64,000 nt of DNA, from positions 1 to 64,000 of the forward strand of contig JAVBND010000012.1 in assembly GCA_031551775.1 (NCBI GenBank). The letters run 5' to 3'. The DNA comes from Anaerozeibacter sp031551775. GTDB taxonomy: Bacteria > Bacillota > Clostridia > Christensenellales > Aristaeellaceae. Under the pieces are notes generated by a model. The model was not told the DNA's origin. It saw only the letters and a list, made by a program, of their open reading frames with translations, and made no database searches. A program made the position numbers and the translations under genes. Positions 50,675 to 59,353 of this stretch are shown here, in pieces. How positions within the stretch are numbered: position 1 is the stretch's first letter; each line of letters opens with the position of its first letter.

Positions 50675-51745
50675 ATGAATCCGAAAAATGTACTGGAGAT
50701 TCGCGATTTGGCCATCTCCTTCAAAACCACGGCGGGCACCGTGAACGCCATCCGCGGCGTGAACCTCGATGTCAAGCGCGCTCAGACGCTGGCGATCGTC
50801 GGCGAGTCGGGCAGCGGAAAGAGCGTGACGGTCAAGGCCATCGCGGGCATCATCGCAACGAACGGCGCGGTGAACGCGGGAAATGCGATGTACGCTATGC
50901 GCGGCGCGGACGGACGCGATGAGGTCTTCGACCTTTTGAAACTCAGCAAACGCGAGATGCGAAAGCGCATCAACGGCAAGCACATCTCCATCGTTTTCCA
51001 GGACCCGCTGGCCAGCCTGAATCCCACCATGACCGTGGGCGCGCAGATCGCCGAGAGCATGACATTCCACGGCCTCTACACCGCCGCCCAGGCCAGAAAG
51101 CGCACCTTGGAGCTTTTGAACATGGTGGGCATCGACCAACCCGAGCGCCGCGCGAAGAACTATCCGCACCAATTGTCCGGCGGCATGAGGCAGCGGGTGG
51201 TGATCGCCATCGCGCTGGCCTGCGAACCCGACATCTTAATCTGCGACGAGCCGACGACAGCGCTCGACGTCACCATACAGGCCAAAATTTTAGAGCTGAT
51301 CAAACATTTGCAAAGGCAAATGGGCATCTCCGTCATCTACATCACCCACGATCTGGGCGTGGTGGCCACCGTTGCGGACGATGTGGCGGTGATGTATGCC
51401 GGGCGCATCATCGAAAAGGGCGGCGTGGAGGACATCTTCTACAATCCGAAACATCCCTATACCTGGGGGCTGCTCTCTTCGATGCCGGACATCGACGATG
51501 TGGGCGATCAGCTCTATACCATCCCCGGCAACCCGCCGAATCTTTTGCATCCGGTGACCGGCGACGCGTTTGCGCCGCGCAACGCTTACGCCATGGGCAT
51601 TGACTTTCGCGAGGAGCCGCCCATGTTCAAGGTGAGCGACACGCACTACGCGGCCACTTGGCTGCTTCACGAACGCGCGCCCAAGGTGGAGATGCCGGGG
51701 GCATTGCTCGCGCGGCTCGAGCGCATCAGGAAAGGGGCGAAGTGA
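50675..51745 (+). CDS. Oligopeptide ABC transporter ATPase, DppD/OppD type
   Basis: A 356-residue ATPase with Walker A GESGSGKSVTVKAIAG, signature HQLSGGMRQRVVIAIAL and Walker B ILICDEPTTALDVT. The C-terminal oligopeptide-transporter extension is present (PGNPPNLLHPVTGDAF), but the cysteines that many DppD/OppD proteins carry there are replaced (GDAFAPRNAYAMGID). RBS AGGAGG; overlaps or abuts the OppF-like gene. Confidence 0.93.
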   Translation: MNPKNVLEIRDLAISFKTTAGTVNAIRGVNLDVKRAQTLAIVGESGSGKSVTVKAIAGIIATNGAVNAGNAMYAMRGADGRDEVFDLLKLSKREMRKRINGKHISIVFQDPLASLNPTMTVGAQIAESMTFHGLYTAAQARKRTLELLNMVGIDQPERRAKNYPHQLSGGMRQRVVIAIALACEPDILICDEPTTALDVTIQAKILELIKHLQRQMGISVIYITHDLGVVATVADDVAVMYAGRIIEKGGVEDIFYNPKHPYTWGLLSSMPDIDDVGDQLYTIPGNPPNLLHPVTGDAFAPRNAYAMGIDFREEPPMFKVSDTHYAATWLLHERAPKVEMPGALLARLERIRKGAK

Positions 51746-51747
51746 TT

Positions 51748-52674
51748 ATGGAAAACAAGCCTCTTTTGTCGGTCACGGGCCTCAAACAGTACTTCAGAAT
51801 CAACCGCAACTTCACCGTCAAGGCCGTGGACGACGTGTCGTTTGAGGTGTACCCGGGCGAGATTTACGGGCTGGTCGGCGAGTCCGGCAGCGGAAAATCC
51901 ACCATCGGACGCGCGGTGATCCGGTTGTACAAGCCCACGGCCGGCCAGATCGTGTTTGACGGCATGGACATCTCCGGACACATGGACGCAAGGACTGAGG
52001 CTGTGCTGCACACCAAGATGCAGATGATCTTCCAGGACCCGGTCGCCTCACTGAACCCGCGCAAGAAAGTCTTGGACATCGTGGCGCAGGGACTCGATAT
52101 CCACAGGGTTCCCATGTCAAGGAGCGAGCGCGAGGACCGCGTGGCGGAAATGCTGCACAAGGTGGGTCTCGCCCAGGAGCACATCACCCGCTATCCGCAC
52201 CAGTTCTCAGGCGGCCAGCGCCAGCGCATCGGCATCGCCCGCGCCTTGATCATGAATCCCGATCTGATCATCGCGGACGAGGCCATCAGCGCACTGGACG
52301 TTTCCGTGCAGGCGCAGGTGGTCAACCTGATGAAGGACATCCAGCAGCAGACCGGCATGGGGTTCGTGTTCATCGCCCACGATCTGTCGATGGTCAAGTA
52401 CCTGTCCAGGCGCATCGGCGTCTTGCACCTGGGGCACATCGTGGAGACCGGCACCAGCGAGGAGATTTTTTCAAACCCCATCCACCCCTATACCCGCAGC
52501 CTGCTCTGCGCCAATCCCAGCGCGAACCCGCGCGTGGAGAAAATGCGCCGCGCGCTCAATTACGACTATGCCACCAGCGGCATCGATTACCTGGCAGGCA
52601 CATTGCGCGAAGTAGGCGGCGCGCACCGCGTACTGGCCACGGAAGAAGAACTGTACCGCTGGATGCGCGCTTGA
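51748..52674 (+). CDS. Oligopeptide ABC transporter ATPase, DppF/OppF type
   Basis: A 308-residue ATPase with Walker A GESGSGKSTIGRAVI, signature HQFSGGQRQRIGIARAL and Walker B LIIADEAISALDVSVQ. The ATG at 51748 is used; a GTG two codons earlier overlaps the preceding stop and is an alternative. With the OppD-like protein it energises peptide uptake. Last gene of the operon. Confidence 0.93.
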   Translation: MENKPLLSVTGLKQYFRINRNFTVKAVDDVSFEVYPGEIYGLVGESGSGKSTIGRAVIRLYKPTAGQIVFDGMDISGHMDARTEAVLHTKMQMIFQDPVASLNPRKKVLDIVAQGLDIHRVPMSRSEREDRVAEMLHKVGLAQEHITRYPHQFSGGQRQRIGIARALIMNPDLIIADEAISALDVSVQAQVVNLMKDIQQQTGMGFVFIAHDLSMVKYLSRRIGVLHLGHIVETGTSEEIFSNPIHPYTRSLLCANPSANPRVEKMRRALNYDYATSGIDYLAGTLREVGGAHRVLATEEELYRWMRA

Positions 52675-52686
52675 TGAAAATGATGA

Positions 52687-52716
52687 TTCCGGGCGAAACA
52701 ATTCGCCCGGAATTTT
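52687..52716 (+). terminator. Terminator of the oligopeptide transporter operon
   Basis: A perfect 11-bp stem TTCCGGGCGAA (52687-52697) with TTCGCCCGGAA (52702-52712), followed by TTTTGTGTTT. Confidence 0.88.
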
Positions 52717-52746
52717 GTGTTTCTGTTTTATGATATGGTCGGTGTG

Positions 52747-53496
52747 TCAGCCGTTTGCCCGCGCGTACAGCTCGGCGATCTGCTCGGCGTCCGCGATCAG
52801 GTACCGGTCCTCCGGCGGGTAGATCGCGCCGCCAAAATAGATCGCGGTGTTCAATCGGCAGCTCTGATCGTAGGCGGTCCGATGAACCGCGGCATGGATC
52901 ATGTCCGTGCCGATGGCGTCGCGGCACCACTTCACGTCATTGAGTTCAATACCGCCGCCGGGGAGGATTTCGATGCGCCCCGCCGCGTGCTCTATCATCT
53001 TTCGTATGGTCTGCGCGCCCCGCGCGACGGTCGGCTGCTGCCCGCTGGTCAGTACGCGCTTTACGCCCAGCGCGATCAGCGTATCCAGTGCCTCAAACAC
53101 GTTTGGCACCACGTCGATCGCGCGGTGAAACACGCTTTCGTGTTCGCCGATCACGTCCATCATCTTTTCCGCGCGCTTGGCGTCCACCTGTCCGTCCGCG
53201 TCCAGGAAGCCAAACACAATGCCGTCCGCGCCATTTAGGAGCAGCATCCGCGCATCCTCAAGCATCACTTCGAATTCCGATTCGGTATAGCAGAAACCGC
53301 CTTCGCGCGGACGAACCATGCACATGACCGGAATATCGATGCTCCGCTTTGCGACCCTGAGCGAACCAACGCTGGGCGTCAAACCGCCATGGAACAAATC
53401 GCTGTTGAGTTCCACGCGCTGAGCGCCGCCCTTTGCGGCTTCAATCGCGTCCTGGGCCGAGCCGCAGCAAATTTCCAAATACAATGCTCTTTTCAT
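52747..53496 (-). CDS. cutC: CutC-family protein
   Basis: A 249-residue TIM-barrel protein of the CutC family, long called a copper homeostasis protein although the biochemical role is unsettled. Family blocks are LEICCGSAQDAIEAAKGGA, RVELNSDLFHGGLTPS, PVMCMVRPREGGFCYT, LTSGQQPTVARGA and EILPGGGI. It overlaps the end of the M24-fold gene by 4 bp, so it is co-transcribed with that gene rather than with any metal-related gene. Confidence 0.9.
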   Translation of the reverse strand: MKRALYLEICCGSAQDAIEAAKGGAQRVELNSDLFHGGLTPSVGSLRVAKRSIDIPVMCMVRPREGGFCYTESEFEVMLEDARMLLLNGADGIVFGFLDADGQVDAKRAEKMMDVIGEHESVFHRAIDVVPNVFEALDTLIALGVKRVLTSGQQPTVARGAQTIRKMIEHAAGRIEILPGGGIELNDVKWCRDAIGTDMIHAAVHRTAYDQSCRLNTAIYFGGAIYPPEDRYLIADAEQIAELYARANG

Positions 53497-54896
53497 GATT
53501 CAATACCAAACACGACGTCCAGGTTCAGCATAAAAGGGAACATCGCGCCGTTGAGGTTTGAAAGCGGCAGCACGTCTTCATGAAGCGCAATGCCGATCTC
53601 GCCCATGGCCGCGCGCCGGGCCATGATGCGCGCGTATACTTCAGGGTATTCACGTTCAAGCTGGGCGCGAAGCGCGGGACCGGCGACGATCACCGCGTCC
53701 TCGCAAATGGCGGTGCGCACCGGATCGGGGTTTGAGGCGATGATGTCCACCTGAAGATAAGCGCCGTCGGGCAGCGTATGCGTTGAACCGTCGAAGGAAA
53801 GCGAATTGACCCATTCATCCTGTCCCGTATAGTGGCCGCAGTTCAATTGCACATGGTATTCGGGACCGCCGATGATGTCGTGCACCGCGTGATGCAGCGT
53901 ATTGCCGTCCGCGTTCACCTTGACGGAGGAATACCACGCGCACATGGCCTCAAAGAACTTGCCGTAGAAGGAGAACAGGTGCGCCCGCAGCGCTTCCTTC
54001 ATCGAAGCCTCATCATAGGACGCGACGCCGACGCGCGAGGTCAGGGAGCCGCGAATGCCATAGCAAACGCCGCAGACGTCGCCCAGCTCCAATGTGCTCG
54101 AGTCGAGCGGCGAGCGCATGCCCAGCGCGACGCTCTCGCGCCCGAAGTTCGTCAGCGGGTGCATGACCACCGGCGCAAAGCCCACCTTCGCGCTCTCGGC
54201 CAAGGCGTATTCGCTCATGCCGGGCTTGAGGTTTTTCAGCATCCTGATTACGACGTTCGCGCTGCGCGCGCCGGCCGCTTCCGCCGCGGCGATTTCCTTG
54301 GCGTAATGCACCTGAAGGCGAATGCCGCCGTCAAGACCGGTGACCGTTTCGGTGTAGTTGCGCACCTTACCCTCCCCAGCCGTCCTTTCGAGGATTTCGA
54401 CGACGTAGTGCGGCACGTCAAACGTATACTTCGGATCGGTCGAAACAAATGCGGAAACAAAGTATTTAAACCCGATCAGGCCGACCTGCGCGCCGCTGAA
54501 AACGCCTGCCCGGCAAAGGATTTCGTCCAAATGCTCGTCGGCGTCGCGCGGCTGGCCCTGCAAGCTGAAATTCCGGTAGTAGACGCGGTGGATTTCGTAG
54601 GGAACGATTGCGCTGAAGGACATGCCCTCGTTGCCGACCAGCAATGTCGGCGTGCCCTTTGGGGGAACGACAAACAGCGCCTCCTCAAACCGGCAGTCAT
54701 ACCCTGAGAAGTATTCGATGTTCGCGAAGTGCTCGCGGTCGCCGTAGATCACCGCCACATCAACGCCATCCTCCGCCATGCGTTTGCGCAGCAGGTCAAG
54801 CCTGAACAGGTAGTCGTCTTCTCCCATCGCAATCTCCTGCACATCCACTTCCCGCACAAACAGAGGGCTGGCCTTTTTCAGAACTGCCTTTCCCAT
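53493..54896 (-). CDS. M24-fold (creatinase/aminopeptidase-like) protein lacking metal ligands
   Basis: A 467-residue protein with the two-domain creatinase/prolidase plan: an N-terminal domain (YLFRLDLLRKRMAEDGVDVAV, FVVPPKGTPTLLVGNEG) and a pita-bread C-terminal domain (AGARSANVVIRMLKNLKPGMSE, NCGHYTGQDEWVN). The metal-binding Asp positions read CGVCYGIRGSLTSRVG instead of D......D, so a metallopeptidase activity is doubtful. Creatinase-type C-N hydrolysis is an alternative. The ATG at 54896 has GGAGG upstream; a promoter lies at 54939-54967. Confidence 0.75.
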   Translation of the reverse strand: MGKAVLKKASPLFVREVDVQEIAMGEDDYLFRLDLLRKRMAEDGVDVAVIYGDREHFANIEYFSGYDCRFEEALFVVPPKGTPTLLVGNEGMSFSAIVPYEIHRVYYRNFSLQGQPRDADEHLDEILCRAGVFSGAQVGLIGFKYFVSAFVSTDPKYTFDVPHYVVEILERTAGEGKVRNYTETVTGLDGGIRLQVHYAKEIAAAEAAGARSANVVIRMLKNLKPGMSEYALAESAKVGFAPVVMHPLTNFGRESVALGMRSPLDSSTLELGDVCGVCYGIRGSLTSRVGVASYDEASMKEALRAHLFSFYGKFFEAMCAWYSSVKVNADGNTLHHAVHDIIGGPEYHVQLNCGHYTGQDEWVNSLSFDGSTHTLPDGAYLQVDIIASNPDPVRTAICEDAVIVAGPALRAQLEREYPEVYARIMARRAAMGEIGIALHEDVLPLSNLNGAMFPFMLNLDVVFGIES

Positions 54897-54938
54897 ACAA
54901 ACCTCCACGCTTACACATTAAGTTAAACGACCGTTACC

Positions 54939-54967
54939 ATTATACATAAAATAAAATATTTCGTCAA
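54939..54967 (-). promoter_or_regulatory. Promoter of the M24-fold/cutC operon
   Basis: On the minus strand: TTGACG (54967-54962), a 17-bp spacer and perfect TATAAT (54944-54939). Confidence 0.85.
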
Positions 54968-54975
54968 ATATTCAA

Positions 54976-55004
54976 TTGCATTTCTGGCCGGTTTGTGCTA
55001 TCGT
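54976..55004 (+). promoter_or_regulatory. Promoter of the asparaginase operon
   Basis: TTGCAT (54976-54981), a 17-bp spacer and TATCGT (54999-55004); divergent from the promoter at 54939-54967, with the -35 elements 8 bp apart, so a common regulator is possible. Confidence 0.65.
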
Positions 55005-55049
55005 TGTCTCGGCAAATAGATGTTTGTAACAATTTACGGAGGCATTTGC

Positions 55050-56051
55050 ATGGCTCAATATGTGCCCTTGGTAAAGGAGTACCGGGGAGATCTATTGGAT
55101 TTGACGCACTACGGATACCTGGTCGTCGTGGATGAGCATTCAAATGTGGTCTATCAGGCGGGCGATCCGGAGGCATTGGTCTATTACCGAAGCGCCTCCA
55201 AGCCCATCCAGGCCCTTCCGGTGATAAAGCACCGTCTTGACAAGGAATACGGTTTGACGCAAGAGGAAACCGTGCTCTTTGCCGGGTCACACGCGGGCGA
55301 GCCGGAACATCTCGCGGTCATTGAGAGCATCATGCGAAAGAGCGGCTTCTCTGAGGACATGCTGGTGATGAAGCCGGCGGTTCCTTCTTATGCGCCCGCG
55401 AATGAGGCGCGCATACGCGCGGGGCTCGCGCCGCGCAAGTTCTACCACAACTGCGTGGGCAAGCATGCCGCGCTGATGCTTTTGCAGCGTTCTCTCGGCG
55501 CGGCGCCTGAGGACTACTGGAAAATGGACGCGCCGGCCGAACTTGAAGTGCGCGCTTGCCTTGCAAAGATGAGCGAGACCGATCATATCGAATTGGGCAT
55601 CGATGGCTGCGGCGTGCCGGTCTTCGCCGTTGGGATAAAGCACATCGCGGTCGCGTTCAAGAACCTCGCCTGCATTGATACGATTCGCGACGACGCCCTC
55701 CAGCAGGCGGTCGCCGACTATGTGCCGCGCATACACAAGTACCCCCACATGATGCGCGGGACCGGCTACATATGCTCGTATTTGAACGAAGATCCCAACA
55801 TCATCGCCAAGGGCGGCGCGCTTGGCGTATATGGGTTCGGGCTCAAGAAACAGCGCCTGGGCGTCGCGTTCAAATTTGTCGATGGAACGGAACACAATTG
55901 GCCGCTGATCGCGCTGAGCGTTTTGCGGGACCTCGGGGTTCTTTCAAAGGAAACCGAGGCAAACTTGCTCCATTCCTCTCCCCTGCTCTTGCTCAACGAC
56001 AACGGCACCATGGTCGGACGCCGGGATGTATGCTTCAAGGTGGAGATCTGA
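55050..56051 (+). CDS. L-asparaginase II, AnsA (Rhizobium etli) type, copy 1
   Basis: A 333-residue protein of the Asparaginase_II family, which is unrelated to E. coli AnsA/AnsB. The residues known as catalytic or zinc-binding in the R. etli enzyme fall at matching numbers: Ser48 and Lys51 in RSASKPIQ, Ser80 in AGSHAGE, Cys135 and Lys138 in HNCVGKH, and a further Cys in GIDGCGVPVF. It hydrolyses asparagine or a related amide. The ATG at 55050 follows ACGGAGG. A tandem paralogue follows after 1 bp. Confidence 0.88.
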   Translation: MAQYVPLVKEYRGDLLDLTHYGYLVVVDEHSNVVYQAGDPEALVYYRSASKPIQALPVIKHRLDKEYGLTQEETVLFAGSHAGEPEHLAVIESIMRKSGFSEDMLVMKPAVPSYAPANEARIRAGLAPRKFYHNCVGKHAALMLLQRSLGAAPEDYWKMDAPAELEVRACLAKMSETDHIELGIDGCGVPVFAVGIKHIAVAFKNLACIDTIRDDALQQAVADYVPRIHKYPHMMRGTGYICSYLNEDPNIIAKGGALGVYGFGLKKQRLGVAFKFVDGTEHNWPLIALSVLRDLGVLSKETEANLLHSSPLLLLNDNGTMVGRRDVCFKVEI

Positions 56052-56052
56052 T

Positions 56053-57054
56053 ATGCGAACGGAAGCATTGTTTGAAGAATATCGCGGGGACGTGCTCGAA
56101 TGCGTGCACTATGGGACGTACGCGCTCGTCGATGAAAACGAAATGATCTTAAGCAAAGGCGACGCCGACTGGCGCTGCTTCTACCGTAGCGCCTCAAAGC
56201 CCATTCAGGCGCTGCCCATCCTCACGCGCGGACTTAACCAAAAATACGGATTGACGGACGAGGAGAGCGCGATCATTTCCGGTTCGCATTGGGGCGATGA
56301 GGAGCATGTGCGCGTTTGTCAATCGATCCTTGAAAAGACCGGCCTTCGGGAAGAGCAGATGGTGATGCTGCCCACCTATCCCGTGCGCCCGTCGCGCAGG
56401 GATGAGCTTCTGTGGAAAAACCTGCCCCCGCGCAAGCTGTACCACAACTGCGCGGGAAAACACCTGGGGCTGATGATGCTTGCGCGCGAACTCAATGAAC
56501 CGGTGGAATCTTATTGGCGCAGGGATAGCCGCACGCAGCGCGCGGTGCTGGACATGATCGCGCTTGTCAGCCAGACGCCCGAGGCGTTCATTGGGGTGGG
56601 CGTTGACGGCTGCGGCGTGCCGGTGTTCGCGGTGCCGTTTCAAAACATCGCGCGCTCCTTTTTGAACCTCGTCAGGCCCGAGCGGATTCCAAACGATGCC
56701 GTCGCGCGGACGGCCGCGGAGAATTACGGGCGGCTGCACTTGTTTCCCACGATGCTGGCGGGCAAGGACCTCGTCTGCTCGATCATCGCGAAAAATCCGG
56801 ACCTGCTGGGCAAGAGCGGGGCACAGGGCGTGTATGCCCTCGGCATACGCTCGCTGGGCATTGGCATGGCCGTGAAAATCATCGACGGCAGCCATGCGGA
56901 GTTTGAAGATGCTGTGATCGCGACGCTCAGGCACTTGGGCGTCCACAAAGACACCGTGGCCGAGCTTGAGGAAAAGTATCCTCAAACCATCACCAACGAC
57001 AACAAGGAGCATGTGGGGATTCGAAGGAGCGTAATCTTTCCCTCGGACATCTGA
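56053..57054 (+). CDS. L-asparaginase II, AnsA (Rhizobium etli) type, copy 2
   Basis: A 333-residue paralogue of the preceding protein. It retains every active-site block: RSASKPIQALP, SGSHWGDEEH, YHNCAGKH and VDGCGVPVFAVP. Sequence outside these blocks differs clearly, so the duplication is old or the two were gained separately. RBS GGTGGAGAT lies in the end of copy 1. A hetero-complex or two substrate specificities are both possible. Confidence 0.87.
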   Translation: MRTEALFEEYRGDVLECVHYGTYALVDENEMILSKGDADWRCFYRSASKPIQALPILTRGLNQKYGLTDEESAIISGSHWGDEEHVRVCQSILEKTGLREEQMVMLPTYPVRPSRRDELLWKNLPPRKLYHNCAGKHLGLMMLARELNEPVESYWRRDSRTQRAVLDMIALVSQTPEAFIGVGVDGCGVPVFAVPFQNIARSFLNLVRPERIPNDAVARTAAENYGRLHLFPTMLAGKDLVCSIIAKNPDLLGKSGAQGVYALGIRSLGIGMAVKIIDGSHAEFEDAVIATLRHLGVHKDTVAELEEKYPQTITNDNKEHVGIRRSVIFPSDI

Positions 57055-57100
57055 GGAACGCGCACATGATTTGGATCAACGTGGTTAAGGAGGAACGGGT

Positions 57101-58270
57101 ATGACGAATCAACTTCCGAGAATCCCGCGCGAGGAATACCGCGAACGCTACGAAAAGGTGCAGCGCGCGATGGCGCAGGAAAAGCTCGACATGCTGCTCA
57201 TCTACGCCGACGACCGCCACACCTATGGAGCCGCTTACGCGCGCTATTATGCGGATTTTCCCGTCGCTTTCGAACCGGTGCTGCTGCTGTTTGTCCCGGG
57301 CGAGGACCCCAAGCTGCTCGTGGGACCCGAGACCATCGGTTACGCCGATGAGGTCGGCGTGATCAAGAAAAAAGACATCCGTGTGCTGAAGGAGTTTGCC
57401 GCCGAACATGAGGACTATTTGTTTACCGAACTGACGCCGCTGCGCGACCTGGTTGCGGGACATGATATCCGCCGGCTCGGCCTTGGCGGGTTCCAACTGA
57501 TGGGCGCGCAAATTTATGAGACAATCGCCAGCGCCTTCCCGGATGCCCAGCGGGTTATAATGGACGCGGTGCTCGAACCCCTGCGCGGCATAAAAACCGA
57601 TGCCGAGCTTGAGGTCATACGCTATGCGTACAAAATCGCGAACTTGGGCATGGAAGCGGCGGTGCGCGCGATTGCCCCGGGCGTGACGGAGCGCGAGGTT
57701 GCGGCCGAGGCCGAATATGCCATGCGCAAGGCGGGAAGCGAAGGCACGGGCATTGATACGATTGTCTGTTCGGGTCCGAACACCTACCACATTCTCGGCA
57801 GAACCACCATGCGCAAAATTGAGGAAAACGACCTCGTGGTCGTGACGGTCGCGCCGCGCTACGAGGGATATCACGGCGCGTGCGCGCGCTCGGTCATCGT
57901 GGGAAATCCCGGCGAACGCGTGATCGATGCGGTCAAGGCGGAGGTTCGCGCACAGGACGTGTGCGGCGAAAACCTGATCGCGGGAAAGATTGGATGCGAA
58001 GTCGAGGCCATGGGCAGGGCGGTCATGTCCGAGGCGGGATACGGTGAAAATTTCCTGTATTCCGGACTGCACAGCGTCGGTGTGATCGAATTTGAGCCGC
58101 CGATCCTCGGGCCATCGAGCAATACGGTCATCGAAAACAACATGGTCATTTCCGTGGACATCCCATTGTTTGAGGCTTCTATCATGGGTTCGCGCACGGA
58201 GGATGGCTATGTGATCGCAAACGGAAAAGCGGAGCGGCTGACGACGATGCCGCGGTTGATTTGTAAGTAG
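57101..58270 (+). CDS. M24-fold (prolidase/creatinase-like) protein lacking metal ligands
   Basis: A 389-residue M24-family protein with an N-terminal creatinase domain (EEYRERYEKVQRAMAQEKLD) and a C-terminal pita-bread domain. The His in GLHSVGVIEFEPP and a Glu in RTEDGYVI are kept, but the first two metal-binding Asp positions read VAPRYEGYHGACARS (Ala and Cys instead of Asp), and a Glu appears as Asp in ISVDIPLFE. It is therefore probably not a metal-dependent aminopeptidase. It shares the operon with the asparaginases (RBS AAGGAGG). Confidence 0.78.
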   Translation: MTNQLPRIPREEYRERYEKVQRAMAQEKLDMLLIYADDRHTYGAAYARYYADFPVAFEPVLLLFVPGEDPKLLVGPETIGYADEVGVIKKKDIRVLKEFAAEHEDYLFTELTPLRDLVAGHDIRRLGLGGFQLMGAQIYETIASAFPDAQRVIMDAVLEPLRGIKTDAELEVIRYAYKIANLGMEAAVRAIAPGVTEREVAAEAEYAMRKAGSEGTGIDTIVCSGPNTYHILGRTTMRKIEENDLVVVTVAPRYEGYHGACARSVIVGNPGERVIDAVKAEVRAQDVCGENLIAGKIGCEVEAMGRAVMSEAGYGENFLYSGLHSVGVIEFEPPILGPSSNTVIENNMVISVDIPLFEASIMGSRTEDGYVIANGKAERLTTMPRLICK

Positions 58271-58272
58271 AC

Positions 58273-58301
58273 TTGACAAAAATTCTTGCGCGGCGTATGT
58301 T
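58273..58301 (+). promoter_or_regulatory. Upstream promoter (P1) of the amino-acid transporter operon
   Basis: TTGACA (58273-58278), a 17-bp spacer and TATGTT (58296-58301), starting 3 bp after the preceding stop codon. Confidence 0.55.
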
Positions 58302-58307
58302 CAGCCA

Positions 58308-58336
58308 TTGACAGGCATGAATGTTAATGCTATAAT
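58308..58336 (+). promoter_or_regulatory. Main promoter (P2) of the amino-acid transporter operon
   Basis: Perfect TTGACA (58308-58313), a 17-bp spacer and perfect TATAAT (58331-58336). The leader to the binding-protein gene is about 108 nt. Confidence 0.9.
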
Positions 58337-58450
58337 CTCTCCATAACAAACACTCGGTAAAGATTGCGGGCGGACGCTGTTAGACCTGAGGTGTATCTTT
58401 GGCCGGATGTTATGCCAAAGATCAAATATATGATTGGAGGGTATGCTTTC

Positions 58451-59254
58451 ATGAGGAAACTGTCATGGGTATTGATGATCGTGCTGTTGTTGGTCTTTAC
58501 GGTTTCGGCGCCTGGATTCGCGCAGGATGTGTCCACGATAGACCGCATCCTTGCCGATGGCAAGATGGTCATCGGCTGCTCGCTGTCCGGAATGCCCATC
58601 GGCGGTTATGACGAGCAAGGCAACCCCTGCGGCTACGACGTGGACTGGGCGCACAGACTTGGAGAGGTTCTGGGCGTAGAAGTTGAAATTGTAGACGTAA
58701 ACGGAGATACGCGCATCCCGATGCTGACCAGCGGTCAAGTGGATGTTATATTCGCAAACATCACCGGCAACCTTACCCGCGCGCAAACGATCGATTTCTC
58801 AATTCCTTACCTGCGTTGCGGCATCAAGATGCTCACGAAGGCGGACAGCGCTTATGTGAACATTGAAGATCTGAACACGCCCGATGCCAAGGTGGCGGTC
58901 GGCCGCGGAACCACGGGCGAAGAACTCGTGCTTCAGTTCGCGCCGAACGCGAACATCACCTATGTCGATGTGTTCACCGAGCAGTTGCTGCTGCTCCAAC
59001 AGGGCCGTGTTGACGCCGTGTTTGAAGATTCCACGCTGATTGACTACGCGGCCGGCAACAGCGACGGCGTGCTCAAAGCGCCGGATCGCCTTTACACCTC
59101 CGATCCCATCTGCATCGGCGCCCGGAAGGGTGATATTGAATGGGTACGCTACCTTGATATGTTCGTGTCCTGGCAGATCAGCTCCGGCTGGCAGAATGAA
59201 ACCTACAACAAGTGGTGGGGCGTCAACTCCCCCGAGATGCAATACCTCTGGTAG
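58451..59254 (+). CDS. Polar amino-acid ABC transporter binding protein
   Basis: A 267-residue family 3 solute-binding protein. The signal peptide ends APGFAQDV with no lipobox. Blocks include MVIGCSLSGMPIGGYDEQGN, CGYDVDWAHRLGEVLGVE, ANITGNLTRAQTIDFSIPY and the late DPICIGARKGD. It binds a polar amino acid or analogue. The start at 58451 has GGAGGG about 10 nt upstream. Confidence 0.92.
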   Translation: MRKLSWVLMIVLLLVFTVSAPGFAQDVSTIDRILADGKMVIGCSLSGMPIGGYDEQGNPCGYDVDWAHRLGEVLGVEVEIVDVNGDTRIPMLTSGQVDVIFANITGNLTRAQTIDFSIPYLRCGIKMLTKADSAYVNIEDLNTPDAKVAVGRGTTGEELVLQFAPNANITYVDVFTEQLLLLQQGRVDAVFEDSTLIDYAAGNSDGVLKAPDRLYTSDPICIGARKGDIEWVRYLDMFVSWQISSGWQNETYNKWWGVNSPEMQYLW

Positions 59255-59282
59255 AAAGGTGATTTAGGCGCCAATCTGAAAA

Positions 59283-59322
59283 AAGCGCTCGGTCGGTGCG
59301 TTTCATCGCCGGCCGGGCGCTT
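59283..59322 (+). other. Hairpin between binding-protein and permease genes
   Basis: AAGCGCTCGG (59283-59292) pairs with CCGGGCGCTT (59313-59322) with one G-U pair, followed by CAATTTAA. It is a likely partial terminator or stabiliser, as in the peptide operon. Confidence 0.6.
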
Positions 59323-59353
59323 CAATTTAACGAACAATTGTGAGGGATGACAC

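Noticed and set aside
56990..58279. A 429-codon open frame on the minus strand
   Set aside because: It is the antisense shadow of the M24-fold gene at 57101-58270. No start signal and no recognisable domain.
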